From Biscogniauxia marginata (Eukaryota > Ascomycota > Sordariomycetes > Xylariales > Xylariaceae), in NCBI GenBank assembly GCA_022695795.1, contig MU404084.1:124001-188000 (forward strand): 64,000 bases of DNA, given 5' to 3'. Below the pieces are notes generated by a model. That model ran no database searches and had not been told where the DNA came from. It saw only the letters and a program-made list of their open reading frames with translations. Both the position numbers and the translations under genes were made by a program. Shown here in pieces: positions 35,001 to 47,849 of the stretch. The number at the start of each line of letters is the position of its first letter. Position 1 is the stretch's first letter.

Positions 35001-38000
35001 GGGATTTCCATCGCGTTAGAGACCTTATTACGTGACATCGATTTGCCCTTGGGGTCCCCTCCCTCTCCATCCTTTCTCCTCCCCCTACCCCCTACCCCCT
35101 GCCCCTTCACCCCCCCTAAAAACCTGACACTTAACCACAATCTCCCATATAATTCCCACTTACATCCACCTTTGCGCTTGCCTGCCCGCTCCGCCCGCCG
35201 ATCCGCTCAGATGTTCGTTGACTTTTTCTGGGTCACCCGTCCCCGCCTAGACGGTCTAGAATCTCTTGGACCAGTCGCCGAGACGACTTGATGACGACGA
35301 GGATCCAATAAACCCGAGCCACGGGAAAAAAAAAAAAGAAGAAAAAAAGGGTTGCAGAAACCCATGCATAATAAATACACGACATACATAGGCTACATAT
35401 TTCCCTCGTAAAGATGACATGTCAGAAAAATACAAAAATACAAAAAGATTTACACATAAAAGACAAAAAGAAGGACGCGGGTCCTTTCCCCCCCCTCCTC
35501 CTTCTTCTCCACCCCCTTCACCAGCGTTGTAGTGCAGCTGCTGTCAGGTTAACCGCAGGACGGACAGGACAGAACAGCGCAGCGAAGAGATGAGAAAGAA
35601 GAAAAGAGACAGAGATGTTGTGTCGTGTGCGTTAACTATGGTGCAATGCACATGTTCCCGTGTTGGCTCGCACAGCATGTTTTTTGCGGACTAGGCTCTT
35701 CGACGAACGAACCACACCCACTATTTCCTCCCCTCCCCTTTTTTTATTCTTCCCCCCCCCTACTGTACTTACTTATCTTTCTGCGAGAACGTAAGGGAAA
35801 TGTTTCCCCCCCCGGGTGCCCGCTTTTTTTCGACAGCAGTGCCGCAGCAGAAGAACCAAAACAAAAAGAGAAGGAATCACGTATGGAAAGGCGTTGCCGC
35901 TGCTGCGGCAGGCAGATCCCGAAGCCGGCAAGGTTTCTCGCGGCAATGTTCGCCCGGAGTTGGTAAGGGGCCCGATAAGAGCCTGTGACTGTCAAAGCAA
36001 GTTGCATGGCATTACATGGCGTGGTGTATTTATCACCCACGTCACGAGGTATAGGGATACCGAAAGAGAAGTTCTGATGAACGCTGTGTTTGTTGATCCA
36101 GACATTGAAAAATATATAGATAATATATATTATATAAATGAGCAGTCAATATAACGTTGCCGCGCCCCGAGGGCCACAAGGTATCCCTAGATCTGGCCCA
36201 AATCCCTCACGCACATATAATCGGAAGTAGTCGCTTTCCAGAATCTCTGTCGGAGCGAATTATTATCGAACAAAGAGAAAAGATGGTGTGTAGGCTAACG
36301 CCAAACTTCGGGCACCGTTGAAGATGCGTGCCGCATGATGAGATAAGGGCGGGCAGCATACCGGCAGCTGGGGAACGGGAAGGGGGGGGAGGGGGGCCCA
36401 CGTTTCGATCTGACTTATACAGATCAGACGATCACACCTCTGGTGGTTCATTGGCTTAAGGGGGGTCCCGGGCGAACCAGATATCTCAGATGAGAGTTTC
36501 TTTCGATTACCTATACGTATAAAGTCCCCTTTAGCCTGTTTTAGCGACCGAGAGATGGTTCACAGTTGTTCGATTAGGTCAAGACAGATTCGCTTTTGTA
36601 ACTTGACGGACCGGGGGTGCTGGCTGGGGAGTTGTATGATGCATAGGTGTTCACCTTGGTTTTAAAATGGTGGTGTGATACCTACTTTCATGCTTGCCTA
36701 ATCGAACGATAGCCGCGTCGCGATGGGCTAGGTAATAGGGAGTGCTCGAATATGAAAATCCCATCACCTGTCGGTCTATCATGATGACACGTAAAATTGA
36801 CTCTGGCGATCTACTCGCGAGCAGTTATGCATTACTTGGTTCAATCCCCGAAGTTTAGATCAGTTCGTGTCAACCGGTCGTCCAGAATGTGTGGGCGGTT
36901 GCGATGGTAAGTTTCTGGATCCAGAGACGTAACGCTCCGTGTCTCTCACACGTAGCGCTGGTGGAATATTGCGAGACTTGATGGGCAGACATCTCGTCTC
37001 AGCAGCCTATCATGACATCTTAAAAGGACTCAAAGGCGTCTCCCGCGTAGGCGATCTAATTCAATAAGCGGCGACTACGAGCATGGTAGTACTAAATCAC
37101 GAGGTAACCTTAGCCTTGATGATACCGTAGACTGGATAGGTGTGGTAACACTCGCGGACGATGCTGGCGAGAGCGCGTTGGAGGAAGGAGACCCCGGCAG
37201 GTACCAATGATCGGAATGCCATCCTCCTAATTCTTGATCTGCATATCCCGTCCACGCTCCAGTGAGATTCAGATCATCTCGCATTCTTTGGGTCGATGCT
37301 GACGCCCCCATCTCAACGGTCGCATGTATCAGTAATGCTTACAAACAATACCTGGGCCGACGTTGGTTGGTGACCGATTACAGATACCGAAAGCACGTTT
37401 GCAAATACCACACACAAGGCCAACCTCTAACCTGGACTTGATAGCGTAACATACAGCTAGTTTCAAGGCAGCCTGCGGACACGATGTCCGCGTGGCTGGC
37501 GGGAGCAAACAAATATTGACAACTCCGATGCTGTGCACCGTTGCTGCAAGTTTGACAGCTAGGCCTTGTGCAGTATTTGAAAAACTCCACCACTTGGCTC
37601 TGTAGTTGTACGTTTGGGGTGATCAAATCATCCTCTAGGCCTCATGATATATTGTGACGTGTCTGCTCGAGCAGAATCTCCGTCGGCCAGTGAAGCATAA
37701 CTCGTACGATGTTGACAGCAACAAGCTTTTGGACGGGATGGCGATTCATCCTTTGACTCGCTTATTAGTTTTTAGTTGCTTGAAGCAACTGTGGGCTCCT
37801 TGGCGACAAGACAGCGCTGAATGCAGGGTACTCGTTAGAGCTACTACAAGATACCTCGAGAGTACCTAATCCCTGCTCAATGTCGGAGTCCCAGTGGAAA
37901 GGTCAAGATGTGATTGATTAAGCTGGGCTCCCAGATCTGGCTCAGCATCGCTCCTGATCCAATAGTAGTGTGGACCCGTTCCCATATGACGATCGCTGCG

Positions 38001-38099
38001 ATTTAGTTGAGCTGGGGTCGTGATGCGTGTATGTAGGTAGTCCTGAATCGGCTGTACACCCGGATGTTTCTGGTCGCAGCCAAATAAATAAATAAAAAG
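32047..38099. other. Gene-poor region, part 2: no gene supported
   Basis: Open frames at 32502–32930 and 34734–35291 are kept open by purine/pyrimidine runs and microsatellites and have no domain-like pattern. Pyrimidine-rich tracts (35040–35170, 35480–35520, 35740–35830) resemble fungal promoter or leader sequence but lead into no frame I can support. They could belong to a non-coding transcript. Confidence 0.45.
34821..34841. repeat. (CT)n microsatellite
   Basis: Ten CT dinucleotides in a row in non-coding DNA. Confidence 0.85.
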
Positions 38100-38145
38100 T
38101 TTTGCACACTGTCGGCGGTGATCTTGGATCGGAGAGTGTGCAAAA
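38100..38145. repeat. Perfect 11-bp inverted repeat with 24-nt loop
   Basis: TTTTGCACACT (38100–38110) and AGTGTGCAAAA (38135–38145) are exact reverse complements. Complementarity does not extend beyond the arms on either side. The left side is preceded by AAATAAATAAATAAAAAG. It may be a structured RNA element, a dyad binding site or the relic of a tiny inverted-repeat element. Confidence 0.6.
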
Positions 38146-39910
38146 TCTTTCTTATGTTAATCACCCTCACCCCCTTTCGGGTACCCTTTAACGTCTCTCA
38201 AAGCCCCCGGCAAGTTCCAATTCGAAAGATAAAACCCACATGGGAAATATCAGGGTATCTGTGCCTATTGTCTGCTTGTTGGCTTATGAGATGTTAGTCA
38301 TCATATCGCAAATCCCGCGCTGACAGTACCCATATTCTTGCTCGGCCGAGCAAACCCCGGAGATCTAGGGTGTTGGCGTAGCTGTCAGTCCTCTGGTGCA
38401 TGTAAATATGTTTGCTTATTTTATTTTATTTCAATTCGGAGTTTAGCTGCTTTTGTAGAGAAAACCGTTGTCGTGTAACGAAGCCTCACTATATAATCTT
38501 TCCGTCGGTTTGAGGCGCTCTTGGGTATCGCAGCTCCTTCGGTGTGTTGGGGGAGAAAGATGAGCTCCAAAGGCGGTAGAGGAGTTAAGGACAAGCCGAG
38601 CAAAGGTCAGGGAATTTCTGTCTATGGCTGACACTTGCTGCCCCCCCCTACTACTGGGTATCCCCTAGTACTATCCCCCCTCTTTTTCTCGGAGCCAGCT
38701 CCTCGCTCCGCTGACCATTGACCACTCACCTACGCCAGTAAGTATCTGGGTCTGAGCGTACCGGCCAGCCGTTACCGGCTCTACTAATTTCCCTAATTTG
38801 TCGACTCCCGCCTCGTACTAGCTAGCGTACTGTAGGTACTGTACAGGACTGCCCGGGTCGGAGTACACACCTCGTGTGTGAAGCGAACGTTTCACACGCC
38901 CGTTCCCTGCCTTCGTAGAGAAACGGTATAGCTAACGCAGTTTAGATATCCTGTCAGGTCTTACCGGTCAAGCTGTCCAAAGAAAACAACAACCAAAAGC
39001 TACAACGGCCGCTCCGCTACCTGTCACCCACTATTACCTATACTGGGCGATCCTAGCCCCGGATACGTCAGGCATTCTACCTAGGTAATTGTATCTGGTG
39101 ACCCCGGTACATGTGTCTACATGATCGGTTAGGTAGATAACATCGGCAGTGTTGGGTGACCCTCACCGTCAATCTTACGTAGTGTAAAGAGCTCTAGCAG
39201 TCGATACTGCCGCTTGGCCTGCAGCAGTGCGGTGATAATTACTAGGATCTCGAATCGGTTAGCCCTTGAGTGGATGGATGGAACTCCAGGGCTGACAGCT
39301 CATGATCTGTGGTTCACCAGGCAAAAGGTTGACTTTCTCTTTTGTCCTATGCAACAATAAGGCGTAGATCTGGGTGGCCCTGTGATAACGTGCTGACAAG
39401 CCGATAAATTTAGCAGTCCTAATCGAGATGCCCGACAATTGAGCAGGAGACACAGTGCATCTCCTGCTAGTCTTGTGTCTTGATGCAGTACCGTACCGTA
39501 TCACACCGTGTTAATGAATCTCTTCTCCTTGTAATTGGTCACATGTCATATTTAGAACCCAAGAACCCAGCTTCGATGCAACGATCTGGATTGCGAGATC
39601 TGGTTCTGGTGAGATTCGAGATGCGTAGATGGCTTTCAGATCGTATAAGGTTAAATCGTATACTAGATTCGTCTTACAAGGCTGCCTAACAAACAGCTAT
39701 GTAAATATAATTAACCATCACTCTGGCTAACTGATGGCCCCGAAGCTCTCTTCACCGGCTTGTCCTAAATCCGCCAAGCCAACGCAGTAGGGGTACGATT
39801 AGCAATAGCCTCATCTAGGTCGTCCTGATGAGCGGCTTCTTAGGGGAACGAGGTGACGAGCGGAGAAATAATTGCTGTTGCACAGTACGTGATGAGGCGA
39901 GCTGCCGTAC

Positions 39911-39929
39911 CGTCACGAACTTCGTGACG
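39911..39929. repeat. Near-perfect palindrome: 9-bp arms, 1-nt centre
   Basis: CGTCACGAA and TTCGTGACG flank a single C. Such a compact dyad is typical of a homodimer binding site, but no gene is adjacent. Confidence 0.55.
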
Positions 39930-41462
39930 AGGAGCGTTAAGATTTCCATCTGCCAGCCACAGACATACTCTTGTAGAACATTTAGGTCGCGAGGCATCGG
40001 TCTGCCTCATCAACTCTAACGTGAGTTGGTAAGGTCAGGGATGACGACGGGAATACAATGAGCAAGCGGCTCCCCAGCATTCTTTGAGTTGTCATCGCGT
40101 GCGCGAGCTGCGTTTCTGGCTTATTAGGGGACCCCTAGGCAACACGTACCGTTATATATTTAGACATCGAACTCAACGTTCATTGCTAGTCATGTACCTA
40201 GTTGGTCATTCATCTGATGGTCACACAATCGCCCCAGCTAACCGAAAGCGAGGTGTTCGCGAAGAGGTTCGGACACCACACCTAGCACGATGCCCAGGCA
40301 CTTTTATGCCCATGTGCATTTTGAGAAGTTCTGAGCCGTAGGCGCTGCATATGAAGATAGCTTTTGAGTAGGAGGATGCACCAAGTTAGCTAGTGGTCAG
40401 GGCATAATACACTAGATTTTCGGGGCTTAGCCGAACCGCTGCCACCAGTGTGTACCTAGTAGGTATACGATTTTGTACTTCACATCTCTCTGGGCATCGG
40501 TTAACCCGTCGTCTCATTACCCCAGGCAGGCGGTGGGACGAGGCATAAAAGAACAATTCGCGAAGGAAGATCGTTATCAGCTTCAGTAAAGGCGAGAAGG
40601 GCAACCCACGACGTAACGAAGCTAATATGTTGTAACTCGCAAAGACGATAACAGAGAGCTTGCACTTATGCTCATCGCCGTTGGAGGCAATGTCTCGACT
40701 TGCTTCTGTCGATGATTGTATGCGCACAACAGGTGGCACCGCATCGGCAGATCGCACGCCTGAATATGCTCACACTCCTCGCCATTCGAAATTTCGCAAT
40801 CCTGCATTCCGCATAATCATTATGCCCGGGGCACCCGGTGCCTGGTAGCTGCGATAGCCCGGGAAATGAGCTCACCCCCGATCAGTAAAGATTACTCTAT
40901 TGGTTAATCAACGAGATACTTGTTGGTCTGGCCTCTACCAAGAGTCGATGAGAATGGGCGAGTTCCATGGAACAGAGCTGCGCTGTGCTACGGCATGAAC
41001 GGGCGCCAACCCCGTCCATATGAACGATGTAGGGTGGAGGAGGCGCGGCACGCTCCAAGGCTACCTAGCTGTGCGCGTGGTGCTGCGTTTCATGTCGTAT
41101 CCATCCTCGTAAGCTTGCAGTTGTCCGACCATTTTCGAGAATAGTTCATGTCACTTCTGTGCATTGCCGTTATTTAGCGGCAGAAGGCTCGTGATTATCG
41201 GAACGTGGCAGGTGTGCCAGCTGAGGCACATGTGGTGAATCTACAGTACCTACATAGTCTGTATGGAGCTAGGATGTTGTCGAGCCCAAGGCCCGGAGAT
41301 CCCGGTCAAAGTGATGAACAGCGGCCGACCTCTGTTGACGACGAGCGGATCTGTTGCAAACCTGGTCAGCTCGTGGCCTGTGAGCTGTCATTAAACTTAG
41401 CTTGCCGTCCGAGATCTGAGATGGAACGATGACGATGCTGATGACGCATCTGTTGCTTGTGT

Positions 41463-41484
41463 AGAGAGAGAGAGAGAGAGAGAG
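41463..41484. repeat. (GA)n microsatellite
   Basis: About eleven AG/GA dinucleotides in non-coding DNA. Confidence 0.85.
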
Positions 41485-44400
41485 CTGATACTATGTAAGA
41501 TGTATATAAAGCAGTGATCAAAACTCGAATGCATCATGGGGTTGTGTAGATATGTCCCTGAGGAGGATTACTGTCCTATCACGACTGCGGCTCAGGTTTC
41601 AAGTTGTTGGCCGGCTCAAGTTGCCTGTTGATAGGCGAAGTTAGAGTAGTCGGCCAATGACGTAGAGGGATTTGGCCGGATGGTCAGCCTCAAACCGATG
41701 CAAGATCTGGAAGAAATGCCTGGAAAGACTCATAGACCAGTCATCGGCGTGAAGGGTGGTATGGCCAATGCAGCCGAGACCATTCGAGCCGCCGCCACAG
41801 GGTAACATACGTACTAAACGCCAACGCCCCCGGAAGGAGTTTAGAGATCTAGGTAAGGTTAGAAGAGATCTGGCCGGAAGAGAGGATGGATTGATCCTGT
41901 CGGACTAGCATTCTTGTTAGTATTATTACTAATATTGGTCATTGATATTTCAAAGTTGGTCTGGTGGAGTCGGGCTCTGGCTGAAGACTATGCAGGTGTG
42001 TAGGTACCTAGTTATGTAGTTACTAAGGTTAGGTGGTAGTTGTATACATGTATGTAAGTTAGACCATGTAACTACAAGTTAGAGGGTTATTAGCACATCG
42101 ATGGTTTGTCTATCCAATTAGCAGCTAATTCTCCGAAGTGCCTGGTACTACATAAAACTAGTATCTAACTATAACGGCTGTGGATAAGAAGAGGCAAGAT
42201 TTGGCGGGTCATCTGTTCTCCAACAACCCACCGCCTTAATCTGTAGTTTAGTGTAGTTGTTATGTAAATAGTTACGTGGGTAGAGACCTCATGTATCAAT
42301 TATGTACCAACAACACACTCAACTACATGTAACTAGTCCTAGTAGGCCTCTATTCTATTTGAATTTTCGGGAATTTCCTACGTAACTTTCCCCTTCCTCC
42401 TTTCCTTTATCCCCTCCACCGGTGTGCATTGTTCAGTACGCTGTAGTCTGTTGTGTCAACGTTTGACAGGACCATTTCAGCAGCCGGATACGATATACTC
42501 GTAGAGCATTCATAACTGCCCTCTCTCTCTTGCATGTACCCCATTTCCAACGTTGCAAGCCGCTGTCTGTCTATAATCTGTCCTCTCTGTCTGTTAGATG
42601 TAGGTATGTATGCAAAGCATCATTAGACCCCTGAACCTTGCAAGCTATGGGGATCGGGATAAACACGCCAGGTTGTTAAAACATATCCACCGTATAGTAC
42701 CTAACCATCCGATCAAAATTCGGCCAAATAAAACAAGATACATGGCCAACTGGATGATCAAGACCAAAACAATTACTACGTATATGTATACTTCTGGCAC
42801 AGACCATTAACAACAGGGCTCTAAACTAATTTGATTCCCCAGTCGACGTGACAGCCTTATTTCGTGCGCCTTTCCATGCTCTTGTAAGTCGTTGGGTAAT
42901 ACAGAGATGGCAGAATAGTCTAATTTGCTGGTTCCACTGCCGATGCGACCCTGGTATGGAGTAGTAGGCAGTGATGATGATGATGATATGTAAGTTGATC
43001 TCGTGAGGTCGACGATGTATAGGAGGGTGTTGTTATATTACACACCTAACCAACATGTAGCTGCGGAATATTATCTAGCCTGTCCTGCCGTATGTACACA
43101 ATTCATAAATCAGTTAGTGTCTGCTAACAGTTATGAACGGGTAAAGCGTACCTAAGGCCCCGAATGCACGGGTCTCGAGGTGTTCGAAAGAGGTAACTAA
43201 TAATCAGAAAACCGCGTGATTTCCAGAGGCTTAAACCTGGTTGCGACAAGGAGGTAGGTAACATCCCCGCATCGCTAGTCAGTGAGAATACTCCTTATTA
43301 CAGGGTATAGACAGCTGACTGGCTAGCTACTTTGCTAGTACATCGGGCAACCTAGCAGACAGTTGATCCCCTGCAGACGCTTCCCTGTCGCTGTCCCCAC
43401 CCCACTGACGTAGTGGCCGATTCCCACCGCGGTGACAGTGGCTGACCAAGAGCTTGCAGTAGCGAGTAGCGAGGTACATATGTACAGTACGTACAGTACA
43501 GACCTCAGCCCGCGCTGCCCCGCCCCCCTGTAAAATTCACGATTATGTACTGTACAAGCTTTCTTACTTAGGTAGGTACATATCTCATAAGGTTGAACAG
43601 TACATACGTACTAGCCTGCTTTACTTACCTAACCTAGGTACATGTACCCATCTCACTAGAGTATTATTTGTTTTATTATATTTTCATTTTATTGCATTAA
43701 TTATGCGCATATTTATGCACTAGGCATGAGGTGCGTATGTAATAAGCAATAAAACGAGGAACAAAAACCCTGGCGTAAAAAAGTGCCAAGGTGTGCATAT
43801 GCGTACCTCTTGGGCTTCATGTTCACGGTCATGTTCATGTTCTCGCAATACGACTTACATGGCGATACCAAGGTAACTAAGCCTTACAATATCTACATGT
43901 ACCTCAGATTGTATCTGACCTACGTAATCTGGATAAGGTATATTTAGGTACTTCCATCCCCCGAACCCGATCAAACCCCCCAAATCTACCAAATCTAGCC
44001 CCGGTTATCTGACCGCCCACATCGCGGCCAAATCTTCGATCTAAGCCGCCAAAGGGCTGGCAGCCATGCGGTCTTAATGGGGACGGTGGACACGGTAGGC
44101 CTGCAACCTCACCTATCGAATCTCCCTGGAGATCCCAGGGTGGTGCCACATCGAGCTGCTGCTAAGAGGATAATGGCGTGACTTGACAGCGTTCGAGGAC
44201 CCAATCCTACCCACTGTACCAGAGTGTCCTGGATGTTGGCTTCGATCCCATCAGCTGTCGGGATCGATCCAACAGCGTGAAGATTCTGCCATATTGTATC
44301 TCGTCAAATCAACCCCCCGAGTCGAGAGAGAGACAATAAGATCGTCATGCCGGTCGCCGTGACAGTATCGTGGTACTGCCGGCGAGACTTGCTGCTCTAG

Positions 44401-45249
44401 GTCCCTCTTCCCTCCCCCGTCCCCCCCTCCCCCCATATCTGTCCACACACGCACGCACGCCCGCACGCCGTCTCTTTCTTGTCCCGTCTCTCTCGCTCAC
44501 ACACAAGAAGCCTCGTGTCGGTCTTCGATGTGCTAGCTTGGCCCGTCTGGCTAAGCATCACGAATGGCTAGGTAAGCTAGTTTTAAACTAGTTGCGAGCC
44601 ACTCCACCAAGAAGCCAGCATAGGCACGTGGGGAGGAGAGGGCCGCAGAGTCTAGTCTATAATGTGATGATACCCAGGTAGTACGTAACAGTACATACTA
44701 CACAGGTACCTCAGGGGGTCGGTTCTTGTATACGTACATACAATGTACGGTGTGCTCGTAGCAAGTGCTGGATCTCATCTCTTCCAGAACCCAGGAGCCC
44801 AGAGATATATTGCGGAGGCATTCAAGATCAGGACCCAGGCAATCATAGGGTACGACTGATGACAGGGTAGCCGTCCTCCACGGAGAGAAGCCTCAACCAG
44901 CTACGGTCCACGGTCAGGCACACCTGGATCAGAGACCCTTGCCCCTAGTCATTTCCCTGGACAGGTCCCCGTTTCCTTCTCTCCCCTCCCCACTTCAAAA
45001 AGACCCAGGTCGGGTCGTGTAGGTACTGTTAGTTACAGTACCAAATTGGTCGACAGGGGGTGTGTTAGGTTCTTCTACAGACCGGGGCCCCCCCCTTACA
45101 CGTAGTGCCGCTACGAATGGTGCCCATTCGATCGAGCAGCGTACATCCATCTCCAGACTACATCATACAATAGGCCGCCATCGCACAATACATACTACCT
45201 ACAATTGCATACATACAGGTATCCGTCTACCCTAGTCACACTCGGCTCC

Positions 45250-46465
45250 AGCCAGTCTGCTGTTTCTTGTTTCTCAAAACTCTCCCAATCCCACACGTCG
45301 CTCCATTTTCGTCATTAATCCTATTTTTTGACTTCTTATTATTTTCCCCCCTCCTCGATTTCTTTCCCTCCTTTTCCATATACTACTCACTCGGATCCTA
45401 TCAGTGCTCTATACTAGGGAAAAGTTTGGTTTTGGAGGGCTCGACTAGAAAGAGGGAAAAAACAAGGACCTCGGACCCGTCTCCGTCTTCTTACACAATA
45501 CCCCGGCTTCATCCCGCAGCATCCCTCGTCGCCGACTGTACTGCTCTCAACTCAGGGTCGTCGCAGTTGAGGATCCCTCGTACCGCCATACATAGCTGTA
45601 TATGCCTGGCGGCCGACGACACACCTAGCAACTCGATAACGTACTCGAACGTATACGAAGGAGGCTTCTTTTCGAGACGGCACGTTATCAGAGACAAGCG
45701 GCGGAATCCCACTATCCAGTCTCGCGGGCCTCGCACAAGCCCCACTTGGCAGCAGCGCCAAAAGGTGAGAGATTCCAGTGTCTTATTAGACGAACACACG
45801 ACCGATCACGCCCGGGACGAGACTTGTTGTCAGTGACATTGCAAGCTAGGCGCGCCTGGCCCCCCGTAGCCTCCGCCTAGCGTGGAGGAAAAAGCAAAAA
45901 CCACGTTCTGTTACGTCCTCGGAATCATAACGGAGCAGCCTCCCCCCGCCCCTTTTCACCTAATACCCAGGAAACATGCTTTCATCTGAACTTTTCTAAT
46001 CAACCCGAGTCTAAAGGTAGAATAATTACGGTTTCGCCATCCTGACGCCACCGCCGCGTGTTTCCTGGGCCGCCGTTGGCTCCACTGGCTCCCGCCCAAC
46101 AGGCTTAACTACCACATCGTTCAAGCCTCTCCAACCCGTGCCTCTGTGACGCCCCTACAGAAATTAGACCCAACTCTCCCACAGTCTATCCTCCTCCTTG
46201 CCTGACAGCGGTACCCGGCGACAGGCGGGAGAGTTAGCACCAGCGTGCCTCTCTGAACCGACGATCGATCTCGATACTCTTACTAGTGGCCGTCGAGTCA
46301 GATGCATGAGTCGTTCTAGCTGATCGGCTGGGGTTCTTGGCACCGTCACTGGCAGCAGTCGCGCTATGGAAGCGGGTGAATCTGGCACTAGGCAAAGGTT
46401 GGTTCTTATTTGGAGCAGCTAGTGCGCTAGACGCCGTCTCGCCGAACATCTGTTGACCATCGTCC
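45250..46465 (+). promoter_or_regulatory. Probable promoter and long 5' leader of nsdD
   Basis: A strong pyrimidine tract at 45260–45410 (CTCTCCCAATCCCACACG … TTTCCCTCC) marks the likely transcription-start zone about 1.1 kb upstream of the nsdD ATG. If transcription starts there, the leader contains upstream ATGs, including a 189-codon frame at 45267–45836 that does not look like a functional protein. Start site and any leader intron are inferred, not shown. Confidence 0.4.
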
Positions 46466-47849
46466 ATGTCCTCTTATAGTGGTTTTACCTCCGCCAGCAA
46501 ACCCGATCCATACGGCCCACGTTTTTCAGAACCGCCGGGAAGACACAGCCGCGAAGTGTCAGCTATGGCTGCTGCCACTCTCATCAACCCGGCTACGGCA
46601 TATCACCCTCACAACCAATCATTCTCCCCGTTTCATCAACCACCCCCTCCGCCATCTATGCCCGGCATGATCTCGCCTGGGGAGAGCAGGAGAGCATCCA
46701 ATGAGACCGAGCCTGCTCAACGACAGTCTCTCCCGTCGATATCAGAGGTCTTCTCTACAAAGCCACCTCCGTATTCTCCAACGACGCCAACTACATTGGG
46801 CGGCTCCCAAAGTCTCCCGCCCCCGTTCAATGCGGCGCCACCCTCGAGGCCCGAACCTGTACCAGAACCTCGGTCCATGCCCCCGCACGAGGAGAGGTTA
46901 TACCGTTATCCCGCGCGTCCAGACATCGGTCCATCGCAAGGGCCTCCGAACGCCTACCCGTTTCCGGAGCAACGTGATCCATCTAAAGCCCCCGAGTCGG
47001 CTCCCGGTGGGGGTCATGGGAATCAACCACCACCACCACCTCAGATCCCGTATCCTCCAGGACAGCTACCACTATCTGCGGCTCCGGTTTCGCCGCGTCA
47101 TGTCGGCCCATCCATCCCACCCTATGATTCGCACAGGCCTCCACTCCATGCCGACGAGGAGTATGGAATGCACAGGAATCGTTACGATTCGACTCTCAAC
47201 CGTCACTTCGAGGCATGGGGCTATCAAGAATGCCTGAGCAAGGTTTGTGATATATCCTAGTACCACCTTCACGTGACTAACGAATACAGCAGATCGCATG
47301 GGTATCGAGGACGATTTTCAACTTTGCCGAGGCGTATGGCAAAATTGCGTCGGAGCAGCATGGAGGACAGCCGATCCCAGAACGGCTGCCTTCAGAGCGA
47401 GAAGTGTCCGAGATGCTAAGCAACGTACAGTATATGAAGCAGTCGCTGGAAAACGTCCGGGATATCGTACAGCACAGTATAGCAACTGAGAAGGCGCGCG
47501 AAGGCGGTCGGGCCAAGGGCCCCTATGATGGTGATGATGACATGAGTATGTATGGCGATGGAATGAAACAGCCGTACAGCCTCGGGGAGGTCAAGAAGCG
47601 ACGTGGGGTAAGTTTTCAACTCCGTTATCCTTGAATCCGTGACGTACGAAGCTCACATCTGGGTAGCGTGCCGCACCGCCAGGCCGGTGTCACAGCTGCA
47701 ATCGAATTGATACGCCGGAATGGCGACGGGGGCCAGATGGTGCGAGGACACTATGCAACGCATGCGGACTTCACTATGCCAAACTCGAGAGGAAACGGCA
47801 GATGGAGCAAAGGTCTATACGACCAAAAGCTGTGGAGGAGCGAGTTTGA
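46466..47849 (+). CDS. nsdD: NsdD/SUB-1-type GATA zinc-finger transcription factor (sexual development regulator)
   Basis: Three exons, 46466–47242, 47293–47607 and 47667–47849, phase 0 throughout; 424 aa. The N-terminal 230 residues are Pro/Ser-rich and disordered ([44 protein letters not shown]). The conserved NsdD block starts [20 protein letters not shown] and, after the first intron, continues with [30 protein letters not shown] and a helical region. The single IVb-type GATA finger is C-X2-C-X18-C-X2-C at Cys372/Cys375/Cys394/Cys397, followed by [19 protein letters not shown], and the protein ends shortly after. NsdD activates the sexual cycle and represses conidiation in Aspergillus; the Neurospora homologue is SUB-1. 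The finger exon is separated from the coiled region by the second intron. The first intron acceptor is a CAGCAG tandem that could add one Gln. Confidence 0.95.

Larger units (their letters stand above)
38146..45249. other. Gene-poor region, part 3: no gene supported
   Basis: No frame above 75–125 codons with protein-like composition. TAGGTACCTA/GTACATGTAC-type palindromes become dense at 41990–42060, 43470–43510 and 43560–43640. This is far upstream sequence of nsdD and could include distal regulatory DNA or a non-coding RNA. Confidence 0.45.

Noticed and set aside
34734..35291. 185-codon plus-strand frame
   Set aside because: Kept open by a (CT)n run and C-rich tract; the composition follows the repeats, not a protein.
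36845..36865. GGTTCAATCCC, resembling a tRNA T-loop on the plus strand
   Set aside because: Flanking bases do not form the T-stem and no cloverleaf fits.
45267..45836. 189-codon plus-strand frame upstream of nsdD
   Set aside because: Starts in a pyrimidine tract (Phe/Leu/Ser run) and has no domain pattern; treated as a possible upstream frame in the leader, not a gene.
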